Positions 42,450-52,887 are shown, counted from the first letter of the stretch. The stretch is DNA of 64,000 nt from a sulfur-oxidizing endosymbiont of Gigantopelta aegis (GCF_016097415.1 NZ_JAEHGE010000001.1:2901157-2965156), one strand, 5' to 3'. The notes: generated from the sequence alone by a model not told the origin. Program-made: numbers and translations.

Positions 42450-43048
42450 TTTTCCTCCTTAGCGATACAAATAGTGATTATTAAAAAGTGGTGCTGTTCA
42501 TCAATTTTTTTCATTTCATAAGCTATCGGATTACCCGACTTTCTCAACATTTCAATAAGGCCAATACCAGCGCCTCGTTTGCTTTCATTACGTGCTTCAC
42601 GTAATTTTAGTTTATACAGTTTTCTTAGCTCTGAATCATTAAGCCCATTCAGATGCTCAATATATTGCGCTAATTCTTCTATTTTTTCTTTTTTAATCAA
42701 ATTGCCGGATTCAATATTATAGCAATCATCATTTTCTCTAATGATGATTATCCCCTCACCTTCAGAGTTTTTATCCGTAACATTTCTTTCCGATGAGTGA
42801 TTTTGTAGGTTTTGTGCTAATTCAATGAATACAGAATAAATTTTTCGTACTAAATATTTTTTATTTTCCTCAGGCGTTTTTTGTTCTTCACCACCTTCTG
42901 AATTATTATCCTCTTCATCCATCAGTTTCATTTTCAAGGTATCAACAAGCGTTATTAACACACCTTGAGAAATCTGACCTTCAAATGATAAAATAATATT
43001 ATTTTCAATAATTTCATGTCGAAAACTCATTAAATCAAACTCACTCAT
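42446..43048 (-). CDS. siaB: SiaB-like kinase (DUF6272 / HATPase-like)
   Basis: 200 aa. It begins FRHEIIENNIILSFEGQISQ, as in DUF6272 proteins. FIELAQNLQNHSSE is an N-box-like helix and ESKRGAGIGLIEMLRKSG a G-box, so it should bind ATP like a GHKL kinase. Family members phosphorylate SiaC on Ser/Thr. An acidic insert (DEEDNNSEGGEEQKT) is present between strands 2 and 3. It is coupled to siaC (ATGA overlap) and starts 21 bp after the phosphatase end of the giant sensor gene, so all four were one transcription unit. Confidence 0.8.
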   Translation of the reverse strand: MSEFDLMSFRHEIIENNIILSFEGQISQGVLITLVDTLKMKLMDEEDNNSEGGEEQKTPEENKKYLVRKIYSVFIELAQNLQNHSSERNVTDKNSEGEGIIIIRENDDCYNIESGNLIKKEKIEELAQYIEHLNGLNDSELRKLYKLKLREARNESKRGAGIGLIEMLRKSGNPIAYEMKKIDEQHHFLIITICIAKEEK

Positions 43049-43069
43049 ACTATCCCCTATCCCCTATCC

Positions 43070-43767
43070 CTAATAAATAACATTTTTGGTTTGAGCGCCC
43101 GCTATTTGAACACCAACAAGCGTAATATCATCCCTTTGGGACTCATTATTTTGATGGCGGTGTAACAACTCCAAAAGCAATTCTTTTTGTTCAACCATAT
43201 TTTTATGTGCTATAGCTTCCAACTTAGCTTGCAGTTTAACTGAACCTAGTTTTTCATCTTGAGCATTATGCTGATCGACCAGGCCATCACTGCTCATATA
43301 AAGCATATCACCTTCATGAATTTCTAACTCATGGTTAGTAAATTGCCGTTTTTCCTCTTTTTGCCTACCACCAATGGACTTTCGATCACCCTTAATTTCA
43401 ATCAGCTTATTATGTTCGTCTTCACCATTGGAATTACTAATAATTAAATATAAAGGCCGTCTAGCACCTGCAAAAACGACTTTATTATTATCAAGATCTA
43501 TCTGACAAAGGCCAATATCCATGCCTTCATTCCCTTGTCTTTGTTTACCATTCTGCTTTAACACCTTTCTCATATCATCATGCAAACGTTCGAGAATAAT
43601 GGCTGGACTCAGGGAATTATCTTCATTAACAATTTTATTCAATAGCATATTGCCAATCATTGATAAAAATGCCCCGGGAACACCATGCCCCGTACAATCA
43701 GCCACCGCTAACAAAACTTTATTAGCGGTTTTATAGAACCAATAAAAATCACCGGAAACAATTTGCT
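43070..43767 (-). pseudogene. SpoIIE/PP2C phosphatase domain, detached from the giant kinase by IS1595 copy 2
   Basis: From the IS boundary: KPKQIVSGDFYWFYKTANKV, ADCTGHGVPGAFLSMIGNML, DIGLCQIDLDNNKVVFAGAR, MLYMSSDGLVDQHN and RDDITLVGVQI. These supply the metal-binding aspartates of a PPM/SpoIIE phosphatase. The front codons are lost from any natural start. The first methionine in frame (43714, MLAVADC) lies after the VSGDFYWF motif, so a product from it would lack one metal ligand. Before the insertion it was the C-terminus of the 49684-44815 protein, playing the SiaA role for the downstream SiaB/C/D. Confidence 0.85.
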
Positions 43768-43775
43768 TGGGTTTA
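43768..43775. repeat. 8-bp target duplication (TGGGTTTA) of IS1595 copy 2, left
   Basis: Identical to 44815-44822 at the other end of the element. Collapsing the two restores FIIYKPKQIVSGDFYWF in the interrupted gene. Confidence 0.9.
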
Positions 43776-44696
43776 CTTGATTGTTTTCATCGCCACGCAT
43801 AAAAACCTTGGCATCATGTCTTTTAAGTTAAAGCGTCTATTAAACCGATAACAAAATTCAGCAAGATACCGAGGTAAATGTTTTGAGTTAATGGAATGAT
43901 AGCTTCCCTTCATAGAGTTTTTAATATTACCTATCATAGTGTTAACCCAGATAAACTCAATTTTATCAACACTTGCCGCACCACCACCCGTGACGATTGG
44001 AACATGCTTACAGTCAGCTTCTTTAACCGCAGGAAAACAATTTAACCCATCTGAGTAAACAGTACTTCCAGGTGTTAAATGAGTTTGTGCCCATCGTTTT
44101 ATTTCACTGGATTTAAACCCTTTAAGCACATTTAAATTCATTGCAATCGGGTGTCCATCTTCATTAGTAGAAACGGCTGCAACGAACGGTGTTTTATTTT
44201 CTGAACCACGACCTCTGGAGCCGCCTCTGTGCTCACCACCCCAGTAGGCATCATCAATTTGAATGATGCCTGATAAAGGTTTACTGTCATCACGTTCTTT
44301 CATAACCTGCATGATCTTTTGTTTCATACTCCAGGCTGTATTGTAGCTTACCTTAAGCTGTCTCTTTAATTCTAATGCTGAAACCGCTGTCTTCAATTGA
44401 GTCATAAGATGAATCGCTAAAAACCACTTAGATAAAGGCAGTTTGGTACTATCAAATATTGTCCCACAGGTTGCTGATGTCTGATGATGACAATGGTGGC
44501 ACTGATAAAGATGGCGATGTTCTAGAGTGCAATAAGTCTTATTGCCACACTCTGGGCAAACAAATCCATCAGGAAATTTCCATTTAAATAAGGCTTGTCG
44601 GCACTGTTTGTCAGTGCCATAATCATTAAAAAGCTCAAATAAACTATAACCTTCTTGAAACTGAATTTTATTTTTTGACATCATTCTACTCCACAC
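43773..44696 (-). CDS. IS1595-family transposase (copy 2, shortened C-terminus)
   Basis: 307 aa, identical to copy 1 up to CVAMKT and then ending IK. The catalytic residues (IDDAYWGG, YSDGLNC, WVNTMIGNIKNSMKG) and zinc ribbon are all kept. The last ~20 residues are lost through the left-end deletion, and the stop codon TAA is supplied by the target duplication. The transposase may be active in trans, but this copy is unlikely to move because its left repeat is missing. Confidence 0.88.
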   Translation of the reverse strand: MWSRMMSKNKIQFQEGYSLFELFNDYGTDKQCRQALFKWKFPDGFVCPECGNKTYCTLEHRHLYQCHHCHHQTSATCGTIFDSTKLPLSKWFLAIHLMTQLKTAVSALELKRQLKVSYNTAWSMKQKIMQVMKERDDSKPLSGIIQIDDAYWGGEHRGGSRGRGSENKTPFVAAVSTNEDGHPIAMNLNVLKGFKSSEIKRWAQTHLTPGSTVYSDGLNCFPAVKEADCKHVPIVTGGGAASVDKIEFIWVNTMIGNIKNSMKGSYHSINSKHLPRYLAEFCYRFNRRFNLKDMMPRFLCVAMKTIK

Positions 44697-44814
44697 ATAA
44701 TCTATACTTTAATTATAGTATAATTATAGTATAATTATAGTATAATTATAGTATAATTATAGTATAATTATAGTATAATTATCGAAATATGGCGGAGCTT
44801 TGTGGGTAATCAAG
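43776..44814 (-). mobile_element. IS1595-type insertion sequence, copy 2 (left end partly deleted)
   Basis: Same element as copy 1. The right terminal repeat is complete (CTTGATTACCCACAAAG inverted, to 44814). Of the left repeat only CTTGATT (43776-43782) remains: about 50 bp between it and GTTTTCATCG are missing relative to copy 1. The 8-bp duplication is nevertheless intact. The leader holds six copies of an 11-bp repeat, against two in copy 1. Confidence 0.9.
44697..44784. repeat. 11-bp tandem repeat (TTATAGTATAA) in the IS1595 leader
   Basis: Six consecutive 11-bp units immediately upstream of the transposase ATG, followed by TTATCG. The equivalent place in copy 1 (30128-30156) has two. 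Each unit contains TATAAT-like sequence on both strands, so copy number may set promoter strength. Confidence 0.85.
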
Positions 44815-47800
44815 TGGGTTTATATATAATAAACATTTGCTGTAAAGATTCCAGTATTTTTTTATCAACCGGTAATACAGCCTGCTGAATTTTTTCTGCA
44901 TATTGAATACTATGAGTAATATGCTGGTTCTTTTCTTCAATAATCTTCTTAGTTTCCTCAATTTCCATGTTCTTTTCCAACAAGGCTTTATTCATACTAT
45001 TGAGTTCTTGGGTTCTGACATTCACCCGCTCTTCCAAGGTTTGATTATTGACTTCTAAATCACTATAAAGTCGGGCATTCTCTAAAGCAATGGCAATTTC
45101 TGCGGATAAAATCTTTAACACTTCAACCCTTTTCGGAATAAAAGAATTACTCACTAGGTTATTTTCTAAATATAAAATCCCCACCAACTTAGATTTATCC
45201 ACTAGAGGCACACACAAAATCGATTTAATGCCATGTTCACAGATATATGGGTCAGTGCTAAATTGTCCCAACTTTGCTGCATCTTCCAAGACGATCACTT
45301 CTTTACTACGGGCAACATAACGTACTAGCGGAATAGAAACGTTATCCGCTTCATCCAGAGGCACTTCAATCTGCTTAAATATCTCCTGCTCAAATTCAGT
45401 CGTCACCTGTGCAACAATGTTTAATTCGCTATCGCCTTTAAGAATAAGCGCACCTTTTTGAGCGCCTGCATTTTCAATCAAAAACTGCATGAGTTTTTGT
45501 AATAGTTTATCCATCACAATTTCACCGGAGAGTGTTTGTGAAGCCTTACTCAGAGTCGCAATATCCAGTCTTGATTCATGACTGGATGACTGAGTACGAG
45601 AGCCATCAATCACCGTATCAATTGAAGTCACTGTATCAATTGAAGTCACTGTTTCAACCAAAGTGGCGGTGTCTAAAAACTTGGCGGTTTGATTAACAGC
45701 AACATTTAATAAGCGTGAATATTTTTTACTTAAAAAGCGTAACTTACCTTTTGCACCCCAACGATAATAAAGATATGAGGCTTCATTCATATACAGTGAA
45801 GCAATTTTATAGTTACGTTTTTTTGACCAGAAACAGGCATATAACTCATTGGACAAACTTTCCAGCCACAATGATTCTATTTCCTTCGCATGTTTAATGG
45901 CTGCTTCATAATGATAACAAGCTTGATCAGTCTGGCCAGCTAAAACCGACTCCTCTGCCATAACGAGATTCCACATGGTAGAAAAGTTTTCAGGACATAA
46001 TTCATACCATTGTGTTAACTTCTTTTTTAATTTTTTATAGATTTTTTTATGTATAGCATTAATTTCTGAGGCATTATCCTGATTTGTCTTTGCTAAGATA
46101 GCTAAACAAGTAAAAAATACATAAATAACCCGCGTAAAAGTACCATCCTTAATCACATCATCGGTAATTTCGGGCTGGGTCGCAATATCAACGGCAGCCT
46201 CAAACTCTTCGTAATAATAATGTAGCATCAAGCGACAAACCACATGATAAAACTTACCCATTGTTGAGGTAACATTGGTTTTAAAATAAGCCAAAGCTTC
46301 AGCTTCTTGACCCTCCAGCATATCTAAGGCACCATCACCAGTGCCATCCTTTAAGGTTTCACCCGCCAAGTTCTTAAATAAATTTTGATGCAGGGTATGC
46401 ACATAAAAAGGTTCTAGCTGTTTCGCTTTATCTGAAAAATTAATTTCTCTATGGGTGATTTTAAAAATATCATCCAGTGATTTAGAAAGCACCACTTCTT
46501 GCCAAAAACCAAATAGATAAATATAACTTCCCCAGAAATATTCCCCCGTATCAATCAATTTTTGCAAACCAATTCGTCGCGGTTCCTGAGATTCAATTAA
46601 TGCTTGCTTCCAATACAAAGCAAAACTGGTTGACATAAAATAACACCGCGCTTCCATCGGTGGATTGTTAATTTTTGTATTATATTCCATTGCCAGCACA
46701 CCGAAGCGATGTGACTCTTCAAAATCATCTAATTTTGACCACAATAGTGCATAACCAGAATAAGCAAAAGACGCAACAGGGCCGTTACCATGCTTTAATG
46801 TCAAATAGAACATACGCAAAATAATATAGGGCAACAAATTTGTTTCACCCTGTAAATAGGTGGGTGCAACTAACTCTTTAAGCAAACTAAACACAGCATC
46901 AATGTCTTTGTCCTTACCGGTGTTGCCAAAAGTTGGCATCGCCATCAGTTCCTGACTAGACTTCTTACCTAATTTTATTTTTGTTCGAGCTAACTCACCC
47001 AGCAGTTGCAGCATATTGGGATTGCGTGGTAAGTTCACATCAAAATAACGTAACGACTCTAAGGCGATATCAATTGCCTTATCCATTTTTCCCGCACCGC
47101 CGAAATAAAGAATCAAAAGGTTATTGACTGCAACCTTATCTTCGACACTCTGACAATTAGCCAATAATTCTTCAGCCTGTTTAATGCCATTTTCAACGTC
47201 ACTGAGCAGAAAATAACATTCAACCAAGCCCTTTCTTAAACCAAAATCCAGACGATAAAATTTGTTTTTGTCATCTTGGCTTGAACTGCTTTGATTAATT
47301 TTTCCAAGATACTGAATGCCAAACAAAAAATATTGTAATGCTGGCTGATAAGTTGTAGCACTCTTCGCTTTTTTACCCACGATTTTATTAATATCAGCGA
47401 GTTTAAAACATTCATCATTCGTGGTAATTAAAGCAATGCTTTTGTTAAAGTGTTCAATAATATCAAAAAAATAAACTTCCTGCTCAGCTTCATTCTGTTC
47501 GCGTAACAAATCATCCAGTAACAAACGACCAATTTTTAAATGCACTTCCTGCTTTTTATTTTCATCAATTAATGAATAAGCAGCTTGTTGAACACGATCA
47601 TGTAAAAAACGTTCGACTATTTTTACAAATTCAATATCAGCATCATTATCATCATCATCCATGCTAACCAAAAGTGCATGCGCCTCACCCTCGGCATATA
47701 ATAAACCCATTTTTACCGCAGGCCATAAATGCTTTGCCGTACTAATTAAGTTTTGTTCACTAATAATGGCCAGGTTTTTTAAATCAAAGGAATTACCAAT

Positions 47801-49684
47801 GCATGCGCCCAGACGCAATAATTCTCGTGTTTCTACCGAAAGCACCTCCATTTCAGATACCATCAAATCAACCACATTATCTGAACTACTCTGCGCTTCG
47901 ATCTGAGCCAAATCCCAAGACCAAGCTTCTTTATTCACATCAAAACTGAGCAAGCTATTTTTATAAATATTATTTAAAAAGTGATTAACAAAGAAGGGGT
48001 TTCCGGCAGTCTTCTTCATCACTAACTCAGCTAGCGGTAGAGACTTAGGCAGTTCTGTATAAATCGTTTCACAAATCAGTTGATTAACATGATCCAAACC
48101 CAAGGATTCCAGGGTCAGTTTTGGCACTCTCATCCCTGTTGCTCTGATTTCATTGATAGCGATAACAAATGGATGATGTTCGTCTACTTCATTGTCACGA
48201 AAAGCACCTAGTAACAAGAAATGATTCAGTTGATCACCACTCATAAACAATTTAATTAAATTTAAAGTGGCTGAATCCACCCATTGTAAATCATCAATAA
48301 ATAAGACTAGCGGGTGTTCTTTTTTTGTGAATAATTTCAAAAACTCCTGAAAGACACGATTAAAACGGTTTTGATTTTCTTCTGTGCCTAAATGAGCAAC
48401 CTCTGGCTGAGAACCAATGATTTTTTCCAGTTCAGGAATAATATCAATCAAGACCTGACCATTTGGCCCCAGGGCTGATAACAATTTTTCACGCCAGGCT
48501 TGTAATTTTTCTGTTGATTCTGACAACAATTGCTTAATCAAGCCTTGAAAAGCATCTGAAATTGCAGAGTAGGGAATATTACGCTGATACTGATCAAACT
48601 TACCACTGATAAAATAGCCTTTTTTGGCAACAATAGGCTTATGTACTTCGTTAATTAAAGCTGACTTACCAATACCTGAATAACCACCCACCAAAAACAA
48701 AGCACTGCCATCATTGGCAATTTCAGCAAAGCTAGCCATCAGGCTGGCAATTTCTTTTTCACGGCCATAGAGCTTTTGTGGAATTTCAAAACGCTCCGAA
48801 ATATCCTGAGTACCCGGTTTAAAATGACTGATCGTGCCTGTTTTTTGCCATTGAGTTCGACAAAGTTCTAAATCATATTTCAGTCCAAAAGCACTTTTAT
48901 AACGATCTTCTGCATTTTTTGCCATCAGTTTGAAAATAATAGCACTGAGGGCTGAATTAGCAGTTTTTTCTATCCCCGAAAGAGGCATGGGTTCTTTGGC
49001 AATATGACAATGCACCCAACTCATTGAATCATCAGCGGCATCATAAGGTAATTTACCACTGAGTAATTCAAAGAAAGTAACCCCAAGCGAATAAAAATCG
49101 GTGCGATAATCAATTGCCCGGTTCATTCTGCCTGTTTGCTCGGGTGAAATATAAGCGAGGGAACCTTTAAGAAGATCGGTATTATGACTTTGTTTTTCCC
49201 GAGATAATTCCGTTGCAATACCAAAATCAATAATCCGAATTGATTCTGTTTGTGGGTTCCATAAAATATTTTGCGGCTTTATATCTTTATGAATAATATA
49301 TTTTTGATGAATCTCACCTAAGCTCTGGGCAATCTGAATGGCAATCTTAAAGAAAAAATCTAAGGAAAAACTTTGTTGTTGCTTACGAAGAAAGGAGAGG
49401 TCTTTACCTGAAACATATTCAAGAACGATGATATGCTTATTTTCAAAGTTTTCTAAAGAAAAAACATTGGCAACACCTTCTATATTATCAGCCAAGTTTT
49501 TTTGAAGTTGGTATTCATGCTTAAATCGCGCTATGTCATGGCGACTCGGATAGTTATCCATAAGCATTTTAATGGCAACAGGTACATTATCTGATTCACG
49601 TATTGCATGATAGATAATACTTCTGGACGAGCTATATAATAGTTCGGTAACATTATAGCCCGCAATTTTTGGATTCATTTTCAA
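44815..49684 (-). pseudogene. Giant Ser/Thr kinase - AAA ATPase - TPR-like - GAF protein, C-terminal phosphatase removed by IS1595
   Basis: About 1620 residues remain, of ~1860 originally. Residues ~8-280 are a Hanks-type kinase: VAIKMLMDN (Lys), YIIHKDIKPQNILWN (HxD), RIIDFGIATEL (DFG), SYISPEQTGRMN-like APE region. Residues ~310-600 are an AAA/STAND ATPase with P-loop GGYSGIGKSALINEV and LVLFIDDLQWVD. Residues ~750-1380 are a helical TPR-like array. A GAF domain covers ~1400-1560 (VIVLEDAAKLGQFS, GIKSILCVPLVDKSKLVGIL) and a coiled coil ~1565-1610. The frame meets IS1595 copy 2 at KP and the SpoIIE phosphatase lies at 43070-43767. It is soluble, with no membrane helix. It probably served as the input/SiaA-equivalent of the SiaBCD module. 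Confidence 0.88.
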
Positions 49685-49824
49685 CTCTTTTATTTCACTC
49701 TATTTCTGTGATAATTATCCTACATAATAGCTCATAGATTTCAAACACACCAGTATCATATTCGCATAATTTATGAATGACACTCTTACTGATAATAGAG
49801 TACTCGTAAAACTTTAGTTTCAAG

Positions 49825-49860
49825 CAAAAAAAAGCGCCAATTCTTTAGAAAAGGCGCTTA
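49825..49860 (-). terminator. Rho-independent terminator of rpoS
   Basis: Read on the minus strand: stem AAGCGCC (49859-49853) / GGCGCTT (49838-49832) followed by a run of T's. It lies 30-65 bp after the rpoS stop. Confidence 0.85.
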
Positions 49861-49891
49861 AATATTTGCTTATAGCAATATGTTCTACTGC

Positions 49892-50737
49892 TTAATTATT
49901 TAATAATGATTCCCCAGTATAACCATCATTTTCAAGAATTTCCCGCAATCTTTTTAGCGCTTCAAGCTGAATTTGTCTAACCCGTTCTCGTGTTACACCA
50001 ATTTCATTACCCACTTCTTCCAAAGTAGCGGTATCATAACCATGTAAACCAAAACGGCGATCCACCACTTCACGCTGTTTATCATTTAATTGCATCATCC
50101 ACTTATCGAGGCTATCACGCATATTTTCATCTTGTAAAAATGCAAATGGCTCAGGATTTTCCGTATCGGGAATAGCATCAAGTAATGGACGATCTGCATC
50201 AGGCCCCATGGGTACATCAATTGATGAAATACGCTCATTCAGACCAAACATCTTTTGCACATCTTTAACCGGACGATCCAGTAAGTGGGCAATTTCTTCA
50301 GGGCTGGGTTCATGATCGAGCTTTTGCGTAAGCTCTCTGGCAGCTCTGAGATAAATGTTAATTTCTTTAACAACATGAATGGGCAAACGAATGGTTCGGG
50401 TTTGATTCATCAAGCCACGTTCGATGGTTTGTCTAATCCACCAAGTAGCATAAGTAGAAAAACGGAAACCGCGCTCAGGATCAAATTTTTCTACCGCACG
50501 AATCAAGCCCAAATTACCTTCTTCAATTAAATCAAGCAAAGGTAAGCCACGGTTCAAATAACGGCGAGAGATTTTAACCACCAAACGCAGATTACATTCA
50601 ATCATACGTTTACGGCCTTCCTCAATCCCTTTTTGCGCCATTCTAGAGTATTTGACTTCTTGTTCCGCTGTTAGCAAGGCGGCAAAGCCAATTTCATTCA
50701 AATAGAGACGTGTGGCATCCATGTCCCCCTTAGTCAT
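49892..50737 (-). CDS. rpoS: RNA polymerase sigma factor RpoS
   Basis: 281 aa. Region 1.2 begins at [20 protein letters not shown], the hallmark of RpoS. Region 2 has [40 protein letters not shown] and [20 protein letters not shown]. Region 3 has [20 protein letters not shown], and region 4 [20 protein letters not shown] then [20 protein letters not shown]. It is shorter than E. coli RpoS (330 aa) because the ~50-residue region 1.1 is absent. Its place is taken by a separate lysine-rich ORF whose stop overlaps this start. Location next to nlpD, pcm and surE confirms the identity. It directs stationary-phase and stress transcription. Confidence 0.93.
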   Translation of the reverse strand: MTKGDMDATRLYLNEIGFAALLTAEQEVKYSRMAQKGIEEGRKRMIECNLRLVVKISRRYLNRGLPLLDLIEEGNLGLIRAVEKFDPERGFRFSTYATWWIRQTIERGLMNQTRTIRLPIHVVKEINIYLRAARELTQKLDHEPSPEEIAHLLDRPVKDVQKMFGLNERISSIDVPMGPDADRPLLDAIPDTENPEPFAFLQDENMRDSLDKWMMQLNDKQREVVDRRFGLHGYDTATLEEVGNEIGVTRERVRQIQLEALKRLREILENDGYTGESLLNN

Positions 50738-51096
50738 TTCTCTACGGCGTCTGCCAGTGCTGGTTTTTTCTCGGCTACATCTTTTTTGACGCTTGCCTTT
50801 GCTTTGGCAGCAACTTTCTTAAGCGGTGACTTTTTGGCAACAGTTTTTTTAGCCGCAGGCTTTTTTGCAACAACTTTTTTAGCTATAGTTTTTTTAGCGA
50901 CGGTCTTTTTCGCAACAGGCTTCTTCTTTGCAACTTTACTTTTAGTGGCTGCTTTTGTTTTTCTAACCGGTGTGATGGTCACTTCCTGTTTACCAACAAC
51001 ATCTATAACATCATCATGTTCAGAATTGAACGCATCAATCATCGCATTTGAAGATACATTACTTAAGCACTGTTCTTTTGATTCCATAGACTCCAT
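50734..51096 (-). CDS. Lysine/alanine-rich (histone H1-like) protein overlapping the rpoS start
   Basis: 120 aa. Residues 1-45 are acidic and serine-rich ([20 protein letters not shown]). Residues ~46-110 are a repetitive KKxxAKK array ([23 protein letters not shown] is the core, 23 residues given here by pattern only as [12 protein letters not shown] and continuing). Such arrays occur in histone H1-like and AlgP-type DNA-binding proteins. The stop TGA overlaps the rpoS ATG (ATGA), so rpoS is probably translationally coupled to it. It may be an independent nucleoid-binding protein or a detached N-terminal extension of RpoS after a frameshift. The acidic front part could be the remains of region 1.1. 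Confidence 0.6.
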   Translation of the reverse strand: MESMESKEQCLSNVSSNAMIDAFNSEHDDVIDVVGKQEVTITPVRKTKAATKSKVAKKKPVAKKTVAKKTIAKKVVAKKPAAKKTVAKKSPLKKVAAKAKASVKKDVAEKKPALADAVEK

Positions 51097-51250
51097 TGAG
51101 TCACCCCTTTTTTAATGGTCTGGGCACATAGCCTAAGCCTGTCCCCACGGAAGTTATTTGTTCAGTAGGCCGACCGACAATATTTCTATCATCGTTCGAC
51201 TAAGATTAATTTATCAAAAAATCAAATACTACGCAGAACTATTCAACGTA

Positions 51251-52294
51251 TTATTTGCGTGGTAGGTAGCTTATAGGATTAACCGGTGTGCCATTTTTCC
51301 GAATTTCGAAATGCAGCTTGTACCGATTGGTTCCTGAGCGTCCTAAACGAGCAATACCCTGCCCTTTTTTAACAACTTGTCCCTCATTAACTAATAAGCT
51401 CTGATTATGAGCATAAGCACTCAAATAAGTTTCATTGTGCTTAATAATAATTAGCCTTCCATAACCAACTAGACCTTGACCGCTATAGACTACTTTTCCA
51501 GCCTCAGCAGACTTAATCAAAATTCCCTGTGCGGCACTTATATCAATGCCTTTTTTACCACTTCCCGGTGAGAATCGCTGAATGACTTTGCCTTTAACCG
51601 GCCAGCTCCAACGAAGTCGTTTACTTCCTGTAAACGTGGCAGCCTTATTTTTTTTCGTGGCTACTCTTTTGTTATTCTTGCTTTTTGTCTTAGTGGTTTT
51701 TAAGGCCACTTTTTTCGACGATGTTTTCTTGCTCTTTTTTGTCTTACTACTAGAGTATTTGCGGCTTTTATTGCTATAAACTTTAGCTTTATTTGTGTTA
51801 GTTTTTCTAGCCGTCTTAATTAAGCGTATTTTATTACCCACATATATCTTATAGGGTGGTTTAATATTATTTCTATAAGCAATGTTTTTATAGTCTTGAC
51901 TGTATCGCCAAGCTATTGAATACAGTGTTTCGCCCTTTCTCACTCGATGGTAGGTCGGGGTTTTGCCGGTATGTTTTTTTTTTACATCATACGATGTCGA
52001 ATGTCGATGTTCAACCGGTGCATAGGTAGTCGAACATCCAACTAAAAAAACAAATATCAGGCTATAAAATGTCAACGCTATAACGAAAGAACTGGCTACT
52101 TTATTATTGTTCTTCACTGGCCGTTTTTTATTACAAAAAAGCCCCTTTAACCACAATTTTACCGTGTGAATAGCGTTTTTTTTCATTTTTGTGCTTAAAT
52201 TATTGCTTACAATAGTAATATTAAGTACATTATGAACATTTTTTGTGAGCCAAAAAGTCATAGTACACTTATATTTTATAAATAATATAAGCAA
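51251..52294 (-). CDS. nlpD: NlpD-like LysM/M23 lipoprotein (amidase activator)
   Basis: 347 aa in the longest frame. The probable true start is the methionine of MKKNAIHTVKLW (position 52186), which gives a signal ending in the lipobox FLVGC. LysM is at HRVRKGETLYSIAWRYSQDY ... IYVGNKIRL and binds peptidoglycan. A long Lys/Ser/Thr-rich linker follows, then an M23/LytM domain: WSWPVKGKVIQRFSPGSGKK, GIDISAAQGILIKSAEAGKV, SAYAHNQSLLVNEGQVVKKG, KLHFEIRKNGTPVNPISYL. The first metal ligand His is replaced (GID instead of HxxxD), as in NlpD, which activates AmiC-type amidases rather than cutting. It precedes the rpoS unit as in other gammaproteobacteria. Confidence 0.88.
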   Translation of the reverse strand: MLILFIKYKCTMTFWLTKNVHNVLNITIVSNNLSTKMKKNAIHTVKLWLKGLFCNKKRPVKNNNKVASSFVIALTFYSLIFVFLVGCSTTYAPVEHRHSTSYDVKKKHTGKTPTYHRVRKGETLYSIAWRYSQDYKNIAYRNNIKPPYKIYVGNKIRLIKTARKTNTNKAKVYSNKSRKYSSSKTKKSKKTSSKKVALKTTKTKSKNNKRVATKKNKAATFTGSKRLRWSWPVKGKVIQRFSPGSGKKGIDISAAQGILIKSAEAGKVVYSGQGLVGYGRLIIIKHNETYLSAYAHNQSLLVNEGQVVKKGQGIARLGRSGTNRYKLHFEIRKNGTPVNPISYLPRK

Positions 52295-52850
52295 TTACCC
52301 CAAGAAACACCACGAACCACCCTAAAAATTCAACATATTGCTTGAGTTTGAGTTCCATTTCTTTCCCTCCCCACTTTATTAAAGAGGCAATTAAAAAGAA
52401 ACGCGCCCCCCGACCGATAGCAGAAGCAATCACAAAAGGAAAAAATAACATCCCGACAGCACCGGCTGTAATGGTGAATACTTTATAGGGTATAGGGGAA
52501 AATCCGGCAATAAAAATAGCCCAAACCCCCCACTCAGAAAACCACGCCTGAGCACGTAGATAATGCGCTTCCCAACGGCCTCCATCACCGATAAGTGATT
52601 GAAATAAATCTAAAAACCACATTCCCAGGGCATAACCAAAAATACCGCCAGCCACTGAAGCGAGGGTGGTTATCAAGGCAAAACGAAACGCCTTGTCAGT
52701 TTTTGCAAGCGACATCGGTGCCAGCATCACATCGGGAGGAATAGGGAAAAAAGATGACTCAGCAAAACTTAACCCCGCTAAATATCGTTCTGCATGAGGA
52801 TGACGGGACCAGTTCATGACTTTATCATAGAGTGCTGAAAATAATTTCAT
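52269..52850 (-). CDS. yqaA: YqaA/DedA-type (VTT domain) inner-membrane protein
   Basis: 193 aa. It begins FSALYDKVMNWSRHPHAERY, with LAGLSFAESSFFPIPPDVML as in YqaA proteins. The FxPIPPDVML segment is a re-entrant loop, ASVAGGIFGYALGMWF follows with a G-rich helix, and FIAGFSPIPYKVFTITAGAV is the second PxP re-entrant helix of the VTT/DedA family. Members are thought to act in lipid or membrane homeostasis. It sits between nlpD and pcm, with the 3' end overlapping the longest nlpD frame but not its probable start. Confidence 0.82.
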   Translation of the reverse strand: MKLFSALYDKVMNWSRHPHAERYLAGLSFAESSFFPIPPDVMLAPMSLAKTDKAFRFALITTLASVAGGIFGYALGMWFLDLFQSLIGDGGRWEAHYLRAQAWFSEWGVWAIFIAGFSPIPYKVFTITAGAVGMLFFPFVIASAIGRGARFFLIASLIKWGGKEMELKLKQYVEFLGWFVVFLGVIAYIIYKI

Positions 52851-52887
52851 TTTAAATTTTATCCATTTTTATAAAAATACAATATTT

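Noticed and set aside
44779-44961. Short minus-strand frame beside IS1595 copy 2
   Set aside because: It overlaps the coiled-coil end of the giant kinase in another frame and runs into IS sequence; no evidence for a gene.
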